Positions 56,503 through 64,000 of a stretch of DNA of 64,000 nucleotides are shown piece after piece. Location of the stretch: the NCBI RefSeq assembly GCF_001426995.1, contig NZ_LMFY01000001.1:424241-488240 (forward strand), given 5' to 3'. Position 1 is the stretch's first letter. Each line of letters opens with the position of its first letter. The stretch comes from Microbacterium sp. Root553 (GTDB taxonomy: Bacteria > Actinomycetota > Actinomycetes > Actinomycetales > Microbacteriaceae). Below the pieces are notes generated by a model, which made no database searches, was not told the DNA's origin, and saw nothing but the letters and a program-made list of their open reading frames with translations. A program made the position numbers and the translations under genes.

Positions 56503-57623
56503 CCACGATCCGGAGTCTGACGACGCGTCTGCAGCGAGTGCCGCTGACGCGCCCGTGGGGCGCGGAGGTCACCTCCGTCGGCATCGTCGCCACCCATGTC
56601 GTCCGCTCGGACGGCGCGCAGGGGTGGGGGTTCGCGTGGACTCCCCAGATCGGGGCGTCCGCCGTGCAGGCGCTGCTCGAACGCGACATCGCTCCCGCGG
56701 CCGTCGGTCGATCGGCGGCTCCGGGCGAGGTCTGGCAGGACCTGTGGGAGCACCTGCACGAAGCCGGAGGCGGAGGCGTCACGACGATCGCGCTGGCAGG
56801 GCTCGATCTCGCGCTGTGGGATGCCGAGGCGCGGTCGGCGGGCACCACGGTGTCCGGACTGATCGGCCGACGCCGCGAACGCGTGCGCGCCTACGGCTCC
56901 GGGGTGAACCTGCACTATCCGCTCGACGAACTGCTCGCCCAGGTGCAGCGGTGGGTCGATGCCGGCTTCGATGCCGTCAAGATCAAGGTCGGCAGACCGG
57001 ACCTCGCCGAGGACCTCGAGCGCGTCGCCGCCGTGCGCGAGGTGCTCGGTCCTGACCGTGCGCTGATGATCGATGCGAACCAGCGATGGGATCTGACCGC
57101 AGCGACGACCGCCATCGAGGCGCTGTCGCGCCACGACCTCACCTGGGTCGAAGAACCGCTGCGCGCCGACGACCTCGCCGGTCACACCGAGCTCGCACGG
57201 CGCATCGACGTGCCGCTCGCCGTCGGCGAGAACCTGCACACCGTGCACCGCGTCGATGACTTCCTCCGTGCCGGCGCCGCGCAGATCGTGCAGCCCAACA
57301 TCGTGCGCGTCGGCGGCATCACCCCGTTCCTGCGCATCGCCGAGCTGGCGGCGTCGCACGGGGCGACCCTGCATCCGCATCTGCTGCCCGAGCTCTCCGG
57401 ACAACTCGCCCTGACCCTGCCCGACACGGGAGCCGAGCTGTGGGTCGAAGATGTCGAGGATGCCGGATTCGCCGCCCTCGGCGCCCTCGTCGACCCCTCG
57501 CCGGTGCGCATCGCCGACGGATATCTCACCGAGAACGCACACCCGGGCCTGGGGCTCCGCTTCGCGCCGCTGCTCGGCGCCGACCCGTCCGAGCCGTCCC
57601 TGCCGACTGCGCCGACCGCGTGA
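56499..57623 (+). CDS. Mandelate racemase/enolase-superfamily sugar acid dehydratase
   Basis: A 374-aa enolase-superfamily enzyme with a GTG start overlapping the kdgD stop. The N-terminal capping domain (1-125) is followed by the barrel: base motif KIKVG (Lys161, Lys163), metal ligands Asp192 (MIDANQRW), Glu218 (WVEEPL) and Glu244 (GENLHT), and a His pair in HPHLLPE (His293, His295). The product of such a dehydratase on galactarate or glucarate is the KdgD substrate, which fits the operon order. Exact substrate not readable. Confidence 0.88.
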   Translation: MTTIRSLTTRLQRVPLTRPWGAEVTSVGIVATHVVRSDGAQGWGFAWTPQIGASAVQALLERDIAPAAVGRSAAPGEVWQDLWEHLHEAGGGGVTTIALAGLDLALWDAEARSAGTTVSGLIGRRRERVRAYGSGVNLHYPLDELLAQVQRWVDAGFDAVKIKVGRPDLAEDLERVAAVREVLGPDRALMIDANQRWDLTAATTAIEALSRHDLTWVEEPLRADDLAGHTELARRIDVPLAVGENLHTVHRVDDFLRAGAAQIVQPNIVRVGGITPFLRIAELAASHGATLHPHLLPELSGQLALTLPDTGAELWVEDVEDAGFAALGALVDPSPVRIADGYLTENAHPGLGLRFAPLLGADPSEPSLPTAPTA

Positions 57624-57626
57624 CGC

Positions 57627-57658
57627 CGCCCCTCTCCGTCCGAGGATGGAGAGGGGCG
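57627..57658. terminator. Terminator between the aldarate operon and GH3 gene
   Basis: Perfect 11-bp inverted repeat CGCCCCTCTCC / GGAGAGGGGCG with a 10-base loop between two convergent stops (57623 and 57679). Confidence 0.8.
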
Positions 57659-57678
57659 TCCTGTCGCGAGGCCGAGGG

Positions 57679-59967
57679 TCAGGTCTGCGAGGCGACCTGC
57701 GCGTTCGCCCCGTCCAGCAGCTGCTCGATCTGCTCGTAGGTGACGTCGACCCCGGGGAACCCGATCAGGCGTCCGATCGGGAACGACGCCATCATCTTCT
57801 CCATCGCCTCGTCGTTCGGCATCATCGATGCCGCCGAGGAGTCCGCGCCGCTCAACCCGCCCATCAGGCCTCCGAGCGCCTCCATCACGATGGGCCCGGC
57901 CACCGGGTGCGCGACGACGTCTCCGATCGACGAGGCCATCGTCAGCGGCAGCACGACGACGTCGCCCTCGACCTCGACGGTCGCGGACGAACGGATGTCA
58001 CGGCTCGATGCGGCGACCTCGATGCGATACGTGCCGGGCTCCACGATCCAGCGGTCGACGCGGACGTCCCAGTACGCCAGGTCCGCACGAGTGACGACGA
58101 GCTCGACGGCCGCGGTCTGCCCTGCCGCGATCGCGACGGATGAGAACGCCTTGAGCTCGCGAGGAGCCCGCTGCACGGCGGACGCCACGGGAGCGGCGTA
58201 GACCTGGACGATCTCGCGCCCGTCGCGGGATCCGGTGTTCGTGACGTCGACCGTGACCACGAGGTCGCCGTCGGACGTCGTCGAGACCTCTGCGTCGCCG
58301 TACGAGAACGTCGTGTACGAGAGCCCGTGGCCGAACGGGAAGGTGACGTCGAGCCCCTTCGCGTCGTACCAGCGGTAGCCGACGAGCACGCCCTCGCCGT
58401 AGCGGACATGGCCGAACTCGCCGGGGAAGTTGCCGAACGACGGGTTGTCCTCGAGCCGCACCGGCACCGTCTCGGTGAGCTTGCCCGACGGGTTCACCGT
58501 GCCGAACAGCACGTCGGCGACCGCGCCGCCACCGGCCTGTCCCAGCAGCCAGGTCTCGAGGATCGCCGGAACGCGGTCGGCGAACGGCAGCGCGACCACA
58601 CCGCCGTTGGAGAGGACGACGACGGTCGCCGGGTTCGCCTCGATCACGGCATCCAGCACCGCGAGCTGCGCGGCCGGAAGGTCGATGTGCTCGCGGTCGA
58701 AGCCCTCGGACTCCTGGGCGGCCGGGAGCCCGAGGAAGACGACGGCGACGTCGGCGGCCGAGGCGGCGGCCACCGCCTCGTCGCGCAGGTCCTCGGCGGT
58801 GCGACCGGATGCCGCGATCGCCCCGCCCTCGACGCCGAAGCCCGCCGCATACGACACGGTGTCACCCGCGACGGCACGCAGCTCGTCGAGCGCCCTGTCG
58901 ACCCTGGTCGGGTTGATCAGCGACGACCCTGCGCCCTGGAACCGCGGCTCCGTGGCGAAGGCGCCGATCACGGCGATGCGCGTGCTCGGGTCGAGCGGCA
59001 GCAGGTCGTCGTCGTTCTTCAACAGCACGATCGACCGCCCGGCGGCCTCTCGCGCGAGCTCGTGGTGTGCCTCGACGTCGAGCGGTCCCGAGACCGAGGG
59101 TCGCTGCGCGGCCTTGCGCACCAGGTCGATCGCGCGATCCGCCGCGGTGTCGAGCACGCTCTCCGACAGCTCCCCTGCGCGGACGGCCGCGACGAGCTGC
59201 GCGTCGGTGCGACCTCCGGAGGACGGCATCTCGAGATCGAGCCCTGCGGCGACGCCCGCGACGCGATCGTTGACCGCGCCCCAGTCGGAGACGACGAGAC
59301 CGTCGAAGCCCCAGTCATCGCGCAGGACGCGGGTGAGCAGCCACGGGTCCTCCGAGGCGTACACACCGTTGATCCGGTTATAGGAGCACATGACCGTCCA
59401 CGGCTGCGCCTCCGTGACGACCCGCTCGAAACCGCGCAGGTAGATCTCGTGCAGCGGACGCGGATCGATGTCGGAGCTCGCGCGCATGCGATCGAACTCC
59501 TGGTTGTTGGCGGCGAAGTGCTTGAGCGAGGTGCCGACGCCCTGCGACTGCACGCCGCGCACCGAGGCGGCCCCGAGGATGCCGGAGACGAGGGGGTCCT
59601 CGGAGAAGTACTCGAAGTTGCGACCGCACAGCGGTGAGCGCTTGATGTTGATGCCGGGGCCGAGCACGACCGCCACGTCCTCGATCGCCGCCTCGATGCC
59701 GATGGCCGCGCCGACCCGCTCGATGATCTGCGGATCGAAGGTCGACCCGATCCCCACGGCGGGAGGGAAGCAGGTCGCCGGCACGCTGCTGGAGAGGCCG
59801 AGGTGATCGGTGCCGCCCGCCTGCTTGCGCAGCCCGTGGGGGCCGTCGGTCATCATGATCGACGGGAGCCCGATCCGATCTATCGCCTTCGTGGTCCAGA
59901 AGTCGGCGCCGCTGGTGAGCGAGGCCTTCTCGTCGAGCGTGAGGTCGGAGGCCGAGGGCTCGGTCAT
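57679..59967 (-). CDS. GH3 beta-glucosidase
   Basis: Glycoside hydrolase family 3 enzyme (762 aa) without a signal peptide, so cytoplasmic; it releases glucose (or xylose) from short glucosides. Nucleophile Asp228 in LVVSDWGAVND; substrate-binding KHFAANNQE at 149-157; FSEDPLVSG typical of family 3. Then the alpha/beta sandwich (IAVIGAFATEPRFQGAGSS) and a fibronectin-III-like domain (GYRWYDAKG, LVVTVDVTNTGSRDGREIVQVY). A C-terminal extension of about 85 residues (Met-rich GLMGGL, MPNDEAMEKMM, then VTYEQIEQLL) follows. Divergent from a TetR gene with a palindrome between. Confidence 0.94.
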   Translation of the reverse strand: MTEPSASDLTLDEKASLTSGADFWTTKAIDRIGLPSIMMTDGPHGLRKQAGGTDHLGLSSSVPATCFPPAVGIGSTFDPQIIERVGAAIGIEAAIEDVAVVLGPGINIKRSPLCGRNFEYFSEDPLVSGILGAASVRGVQSQGVGTSLKHFAANNQEFDRMRASSDIDPRPLHEIYLRGFERVVTEAQPWTVMCSYNRINGVYASEDPWLLTRVLRDDWGFDGLVVSDWGAVNDRVAGVAAGLDLEMPSSGGRTDAQLVAAVRAGELSESVLDTAADRAIDLVRKAAQRPSVSGPLDVEAHHELAREAAGRSIVLLKNDDDLLPLDPSTRIAVIGAFATEPRFQGAGSSLINPTRVDRALDELRAVAGDTVSYAAGFGVEGGAIAASGRTAEDLRDEAVAAASAADVAVVFLGLPAAQESEGFDREHIDLPAAQLAVLDAVIEANPATVVVLSNGGVVALPFADRVPAILETWLLGQAGGGAVADVLFGTVNPSGKLTETVPVRLEDNPSFGNFPGEFGHVRYGEGVLVGYRWYDAKGLDVTFPFGHGLSYTTFSYGDAEVSTTSDGDLVVTVDVTNTGSRDGREIVQVYAAPVASAVQRAPRELKAFSSVAIAAGQTAAVELVVTRADLAYWDVRVDRWIVEPGTYRIEVAASSRDIRSSATVEVEGDVVVLPLTMASSIGDVVAHPVAGPIVMEALGGLMGGLSGADSSAASMMPNDEAMEKMMASFPIGRLIGFPGVDVTYEQIEQLLDGANAQVASQT

Positions 59968-59975
59968 GGTGTTCC

Positions 59976-60005
59976 TTTCGCAGGAGACAGCAGTGTCTTG
60001 CGAAA
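59976..60005. promoter_or_regulatory. Palindromic operator candidate between GH3 and TetR genes
   Basis: Outer arms TTTCGCA / TGCGAAA and inner arms AGACA / TGTCT around GCAG form a 30-bp inverted repeat with a small bulge. It overlaps the region just upstream of the GH3 ribosome-binding site (GAAAGGAACACC before the ATG at 59967). Confidence 0.68.
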
Positions 60006-60060
60006 ACTATATGCGAGTAGGTATTGGATTTCAAACGTCATTCAGGATTAGTCTCGGAGG

Positions 60061-60642
60061 ATGGCACGACGAGGTTCATACGCGAAGGGCGTCGCCAGAC
60101 GCGAGGAGATCCTCGAGAGCGCTCTCGACGTCATCGGACGCCGCGGGTATCAGAACGCCTCTCTCAAGCAGATCGCCGAGGTCGTCGGCGTCACCCCCGC
60201 CGCTCTCCTGCACTACTTCGGCAGCAAGGAGGAGCTCTTCACCGCCGTGCTCCGCACACGCGACGAGCACGACGGGATGGATCCGGGATCCCTTCCCCCC
60301 GATCAGGCGAAGTCCGCGTTCATCGACGTCATCCGCCGCAACACCGAGGTCCCCGGGGTGGTCGAGCTCTTCTCCCGACTGGCCGTCGACGCCGCCGACC
60401 CCGAGCATCCCGCGCATCGATACTTCCTGGAGCGCAGCGCGAAGATCCGCGAGAGCATCGCCGGCGCCTTCGAGGAGGACCCCGAGCGTCACCGGACGCT
60501 CGATCCGGAGTCGATGGCGCGAGTGATCCAGGCGGTCGCCGACGGACTTCAGCTGCAGTGGATGATCGACCCCGACGTCGACATGCCCGGGATCATCGAG
60601 GGCCTGATGGACGTCCTCTACCCACCCAGGTCCGACGCCTGA
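60061..60642 (+). CDS. TetR-family regulator, probable GH3 regulator
   Basis: A 193-aa regulator. The HTH is in RREEILESALDVIGRRGYQNASLKQIAEVVGVTPAALLHYFGSK, and the C-terminal ligand domain is all-helical. It is a paralog of the product at 26295: both open with GSYAKG and share PGVVELFSRL/PGLIQLYSTL and GLQLQWMID/GLQTQWLLE. GGAGG abuts the ATG, and TAGTCT lies six bases upstream, so a leaderless mRNA is likely. Divergent from the beta-glucosidase gene; probably its repressor, with a glycoside or sugar as ligand. Confidence 0.9.
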   Translation: MARRGSYAKGVARREEILESALDVIGRRGYQNASLKQIAEVVGVTPAALLHYFGSKEELFTAVLRTRDEHDGMDPGSLPPDQAKSAFIDVIRRNTEVPGVVELFSRLAVDAADPEHPAHRYFLERSAKIRESIAGAFEEDPERHRTLDPESMARVIQAVADGLQLQWMIDPDVDMPGIIEGLMDVLYPPRSDA

Positions 60643-60691
60643 CCCCTGCCGACGCGACCCCTGCCGGGTCGAGACCTCCACCGGGGGAGGG

Positions 60692-61939
60692 TCAGCGCAC
60701 GTTGCCGTTCGAGCAGGTCTGCTGAGCGGCCGAGTTGCCCTTGATCGAATCCGGCAGCGCCACGACGTTCTCGGAGGTGGCCGAGGGATCGGGCGTCTCG
60801 GTGCCGCCCTCGATCGGCGTCCCCGTCTCGGGGTCGGTGAGGATGACGCCGTCGTTCTCGGTGTTCTGGTGCGTCACCTGCAGCTGGGCGTTCGCGTTGA
60901 TCGCGTCCCACATCTCGGCCGCCGCGGACTGGTTCGCCACGACCTTGTTCGGGTTCTCCGAGTCGGTGTTGGTCGGGTACTGCAGGAACACGATGTCCTC
61001 GAACGGCACCGACTTCACCGCGAGAGCGATCTGCACGATCTTCACCGGGTCGGCGAGCGACGTGCTCGTCGTGAGGTTGCGGATTCCCGTGTTGGCGAGC
61101 CTGAGCATCGTCGGGACGTTGCCCAGCGTCTCGCTGCTGATCAGCTTGCGCGCGAGGCTCGACATGTACTGCTGCTGATTGCCGATCCGGCCCAGGTCGC
61201 TGCCGTCGCCGACGCCGTGTCGCGTGCGCAGGAACTGCAGCGCCTCGAGACCCTGGATGGTCCGCGTGCCGGCCGGGAGGTCGAGGCCCGTGTGGCGGTC
61301 CTTGATCGGGTTGGCGAGGCACACGTCGACGCCGCCGATCGCGTTGGTGATCTCGATCACGCCGCCGAAGGTCACCGAGGCCGCGAACTGGATCTCCTGG
61401 CCGGTGAGCTTGGTGATCGTCTGCGCGACGCAGTTGAGTCCGCCGTCGGTGTAGGCCACGTTCAACGGCTGCTTGCTCATCGCGGAGTGGACGTTGCCCT
61501 CGACATCCTCGCACTCGGGGATCGCGAGCATCAGGTCGCGCGGGAAGCTGACGACGGTGACGCGGCGGGGCTCCTGCGAGACATGGACGAGCAGGTTCAC
61601 GTCGTTGAGGGTGCCCCCGGAGTCCTTCCCGCTGCACCGATCGCCGAAGTAGGCCGCGTACGCCTCCTCGCAGGTGTCGACACCGGTCAGGAGGAGGTTG
61701 AAGCCCTCCTTGTACTCACCGATGTCCGGCGGCACCTCGTTCTTCGTGTCGAGCTCGACCGCGTTGGCCGTGACCGTGCTGGAGAGGTCGTAGACCACGT
61801 AGCCCGCGACGCCGAAGCCGCTGACCAGGACCACGGCGAGGCCGATCGCGATGAACTTGAGGAGCTGGTTGAGCGGTCCTGGCGTGTGCAGCTGACCGTG
61901 GCGCGCGATCGTGCGACGGCGTCGGGCGGTAGGACTCAC
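60692..61939 (-). CDS. LCP-family (LytR-CpsA-Psr) cell-wall glycopolymer ligase
   Basis: Membrane enzyme (415 aa, GTG start after GAAAGG) that attaches teichoic-acid-like or other polymers to peptidoglycan. One N-terminal helix (about 28-50) anchors it, and the LCP domain faces outward: NLLLTGVDT, VVSFPRDLML (catalytic Arg/Asp), IGGVDVCL, LQFLRTRHG and DLGRIGNQQQ. Cys residues in the early domain (CEEAYAAYFGDRC, IPECED) suggest disulfides. An acidic Thr/Pro-rich tail ends near CSNGN. It lies 52 bases downstream of tRNA-Ser(UGA) on the same strand. Confidence 0.92.
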   Translation of the reverse strand: MSPTARRRRTIARHGQLHTPGPLNQLLKFIAIGLAVVLVSGFGVAGYVVYDLSSTVTANAVELDTKNEVPPDIGEYKEGFNLLLTGVDTCEEAYAAYFGDRCSGKDSGGTLNDVNLLVHVSQEPRRVTVVSFPRDLMLAIPECEDVEGNVHSAMSKQPLNVAYTDGGLNCVAQTITKLTGQEIQFAASVTFGGVIEITNAIGGVDVCLANPIKDRHTGLDLPAGTRTIQGLEALQFLRTRHGVGDGSDLGRIGNQQQYMSSLARKLISSETLGNVPTMLRLANTGIRNLTTSTSLADPVKIVQIALAVKSVPFEDIVFLQYPTNTDSENPNKVVANQSAAAEMWDAINANAQLQVTHQNTENDGVILTDPETGTPIEGGTETPDPSATSENVVALPDSIKGNSAAQQTCSNGNVR

Positions 61940-61991
61940 TCGGGGCCTTTCGGTTCAGCGTGCGGTGCGGGGGACACCGTGCCCAGTACAG

Positions 61992-62076
61992 CGGAGGGTG
62001 TGGGATTCGAACCCACGAGACATCTCTGCCCACTGGTTTTCAAGACCAGCTCCATCGGCCGCTCGGACAACCCTCC
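61992..62076 (-). tRNA. tRNA-Ser (anticodon TGA)
   Basis: Class II tRNA on the minus strand. Acceptor GGAGGGT pairs with ACCCTCC; D-arm TGTCCGAGCGGCC; anticodon stem CTGGT/ACCAG encloses CTTGAAA (anticodon TGA, reads UCA/UCG). Long variable arm, T-arm GTGGGTTCGAATCCCAC, discriminator G, no encoded CCA. Confidence 0.97.
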
Positions 62077-62117
62077 CGACAGACGAATCTGCCGACAAGC
62101 CGTGAGTCTAGCCGAAC

Positions 62118-62939
62118 CTATTCTCCCGCGCTGACCTGGGCGGTCGCTGGAAGCGTGTCGAGTGCGGTCGCCAGCCCGCCGTCCTCGACATCGTCGGTGA
62201 CCTCCCCCGCGGCGTCCTTGACCTCGTCTGGGGCCTGCCCCATGGCCACCGCCCGTCCGCCGATCCCTCGCGCCCAGCCGAACATCCCGATGTCGTTGCG
62301 GCCGTCTCCGGCGACGAGCACCCGTTCGCGGTCCATGCCGAGTTCGATGCGAACCCGCTCGAGCGCGGTGCCCTTGTCGACCCCCTGGGGTGCGATGTCG
62401 AGCCACGCCGTCCAGCCGATCGCGTACGAGACCTCGTTCAGACCGGCGTCGGAGACGAGGCGGTGGAAGTCCTCCTCGTCATGCCCGGGAGACACCACGA
62501 CGACGCGCGAGACGGGCTCGGCGGCGAGCTCCTCGAAGCCGACCTGGCGTCCGCCGTCGAGCGTCCAGTCGTCGAGCTGGGCGGTGTACAGGCGCAGCCC
62601 CGAACCCAGCTCGACCATGTACCGGGCTTCGGGCAGGCGGTCCCGCAGCAGCGCGAGCACGGGCGACGGATCGAAGGTCTCGATGTGCCAGCGTTCCCAG
62701 TCGTCGCCGACCCGACGCATGGTGACCGCTCCGTTGGAGCAGACGACGAACTCCGGGGTGAGGCCGAGCTGCTCGACCCACCTCCGTGTCGCCATCCAGC
62801 TGCGCCCGGTCGCGATGGTCACCTCGTGACCGGCGTCGCGCAGGCGGGCGACGGCCTCGGGCACGCCGGGGCTCATCGACTCGTCCTGCAGCAGGATGGT
62901 GCCGTCGACGTCGAGCCCGACCAGCCAGGGGGCGGTCAC
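62118..62939 (-). CDS. HAD-superfamily phosphatase, Cof type
   Basis: A 273-aa phosphatase. Motif I DVDGTIL (Asp10, Asp12), motif [12 protein letters not shown], motif III Lys in [11 protein letters not shown], motif [12 protein letters not shown]. The large C2B-type cap between motifs II and III identifies the Cof/sugar-phosphatase subgroup. The GTG start at 62939 overlaps the serS stop by 4 bp, so it is translated with serS. Substrate unknown; likely a small sugar or nucleotide phosphate. Confidence 0.92.
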   Translation of the reverse strand: MTAPWLVGLDVDGTILLQDESMSPGVPEAVARLRDAGHEVTIATGRSWMATRRWVEQLGLTPEFVVCSNGAVTMRRVGDDWERWHIETFDPSPVLALLRDRLPEARYMVELGSGLRLYTAQLDDWTLDGGRQVGFEELAAEPVSRVVVVSPGHDEEDFHRLVSDAGLNEVSYAIGWTAWLDIAPQGVDKGTALERVRIELGMDRERVLVAGDGRNDIGMFGWARGIGGRAVAMGQAPDEVKDAAGEVTDDVEDGGLATALDTLPATAQVSAGE

Positions 62940-64000
62940 GCCTCGGGCTCCAGCACCTCGAGGCCGCCGAGGTACGGTCGCAGCACCTCCGGCACCCGCA
63001 CGGATCCGTCGGCCTGCTGGTGCGTCTCGAGCAGCGCGACGATCCAGCGCGTGGTCGCGAGAGTGCCGTTCAGGGTCGCCACGGGCTGCGTCTTGGACTG
63101 CACGCCCTCGACGGCCTCGGGGCGGTGGCGGATGTCGAGGCGACGCGCCTGGTAGGTCGTGCAGTTGGAGGTCGAGGTCAGCTCGCGGAACGCTCCCTGG
63201 GTGGGCACCCACGCCTCGATGTCGTACTTGCGAGCAGCGCTGGATCCCAGGTCTCCTGCGGCGACGTCGATGACGCGGTAGGCGAGGCCGAGCGAGGTCA
63301 GCATCTCCTCCTGCAGGGCGACGAGGCGCAGGTGCTCCGCCTCCGCCTCCTCGGGGGTCGTGTAGACGAACATCTCGAGCTTGTTGAACTGGTGCACGCG
63401 GATGATCCCGCGGGTGTCCTTGCCGTGCGACCCCGCCTCGCGCCGGTAGCACGTCGACCAGCCCGCGTAGCGCAGCGCTCCCTTGCCGAGGTCGAGGATC
63501 TCGTCCTTGTGGTACCCGGCGAGCGCGACCTCGCTGGTGCCGACGAGGTAGAGGTCGTCGTCCTTGTCGAGGTGATAGACCTCGTCGGCGTGCTCGCCGA
63601 GGAACCCGGTGCCCTGCATGATCTCGGGCCGCACGAGCGTGGGCGTGATCAGCGGCACGAAGTCGTTCTGCAGCGCCTTGTCGAGCGCGAGGTTCATCAG
63701 GGCGATCTCGAGACGCGCGCCGATGCCGCGGAGGAAGTAGAAGCGCGCGCCCGACACCTTCGCGCCGCGCTCCATGTCGATCGCACCGAGGATCTCTCCG
63801 AGCTCGAGGTGGTCGCGGGGTTCGAAGTCGAAGGCGGGGGGCTCGCCCACCGTCCGCAGTTCCACGAAGTCGGCTTCGCCGCCGGCGGGCACGCCGTCGA
63901 TCACGACGTTCTCGATGCGGGCGAGTGCGACGGATGCCGCCTCCGACGCCTCGTTGGCGGCCTGCTGGGCGTGCTTGACGCGCTCGGCGAGGTCCTTGAC
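62936..64000 (-). CDS. serS: Seryl-tRNA synthetase (C-terminal part, cut by window edge)
   Basis: Class II aminoacyl-tRNA synthetase that charges tRNA-Ser. The visible 354 residues start within the end of the tRNA-binding coiled-coil arm ([14 protein letters not shown]) and run to the stop. The catalytic core shows motif 1 ([15 protein letters not shown]), motif 2 ([30 protein letters not shown]) and motif 3 ([16 protein letters not shown]), with [15 protein letters not shown]. The N-terminal part lies past 64000. Coupled to the HAD gene (GTGA overlap); a tRNA-Ser(UGA) gene follows nearby. Confidence 0.96.
   Translation of the reverse strand, partial: VKDLAERVKHAQQAANEASEAASVALARIENVVIDGVPAGGEADFVELRTVGEPPAFDFEPRDHLELGEILGAIDMERGAKVSGARFYFLRGIGARLEIALMNLALDKALQNDFVPLITPTLVRPEIMQGTGFLGEHADEVYHLDKDDDLYLVGTSEVALAGYHKDEILDLGKGALRYAGWSTCYRREAGSHGKDTRGIIRVHQFNKLEMFVYTTPEEAEAEHLRLVALQEEMLTSLGLAYRVIDVAAGDLGSSAARKYDIEAWVPTQGAFRELTSTSNCTTYQARRLDIRHRPEAVEGVQSKTQPVATLNGTLATTRWIVALLETHQQADGSVRVPEVLRPYLGGLEVLEPEA

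Overview
The window is high-GC, densely coded chromosomal DNA from an actinobacterium, most likely Microbacterium or another Microbacteriaceae. The inference rests on the GC-rich third positions, GTG starts, 4-bp ATGA/GTGA gene overlaps, candidate leaderless starts, LacI/ROK/TetR-controlled sugar operons and a SufU/SufS pair. No integrase, transposase, phage gene, rRNA or CRISPR array was seen. No gap without a gene exceeds 300 bases. The largest are a 228-base stretch before the uvrA-like gene, in which I see nothing beyond promoter space, and a 211-base inverted-repeat cluster at 49.4-49.6 kb.

Layout. 0-4.4 kb: tripartite tricarboxylate transporter tctCBA (tctA runs off the left edge), divergent from a CitA/CitB-type two-component system. 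4.4-7.3 kb: tRNA-Arg, a conserved protein of unknown function, a short-chain dehydrogenase, and a pair of membrane-anchored coiled-coil proteins, one carrying an HExxH motif. 7.3-9.9 kb: copper exporter copA-copZ behind a perfect CsoR-type palindrome. 9.9-17.4 kb: small regulators and enzymes plus sufS-sufU. 17.4-21.2 kb: xylose utilisation (ROK repressor, xylA, xylB). 21.2-29.1 kb: two sugar or polyol modules of unknown substrate built from Gfo/Idh/MocA dehydrogenases, a cupin protein and a TIM-barrel isomerase, one next to a LacI regulator and one apparently tied to a TetR regulator. 29.1-34.6 kb: VOC protein, epimerase, aldo/keto reductase, UvrA2-like ATPase, tRNA-Ser(GCU).

34.7-51 kb is a rhamnose region. 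A CUT1 ABC importer operon ends with its own LacI gene. Upstream on the same strand lie a GH43-like propeller protein, a Gfo/Idh dehydrogenase and an ABC exporter half-transporter. On the plus strand is rhaM-rhaI-esterase-rhaEW-rhaB. The importer promoter and the rhaM promoter carry related TGAAAC half-site operators, so one LacI protein may control both. 51-57.6 kb is a second LacI regulon: a divergent M24-fold protein that lacks most metal ligands, and an operon of Gfo/Idh dehydrogenase, uronate-dehydrogenase-like enzyme, KdgD and an enolase-superfamily dehydratase. This fits oxidative hexuronate or aldarate breakdown to alpha-ketoglutarate semialdehyde. 57.7-60.7 kb: a GH3 beta-glucosidase divergent from a TetR regulator that is a paralog of the one at 26.3 kb. 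60.7-64 kb: LCP-family cell-wall ligase, tRNA-Ser(UGA), HAD phosphatase and serS (cut by the right edge).

Together the genes describe a soil- or plant-associated carbohydrate scavenger. Beta-glucosidase, the rhamnose importer, xylAB, rhaMI-EW-B and the aldarate pathway process plant cell-wall sugars, with five Gfo/Idh/MocA paralogs in separate modules. The least understood and most interesting pieces are the M24 pseudo-metallopeptidase in the aldarate regulon, the repeat-encoded ORF that couples rhaEW to rhaB, and the TetR/Gfo/isomerase regulon with its shared operator.
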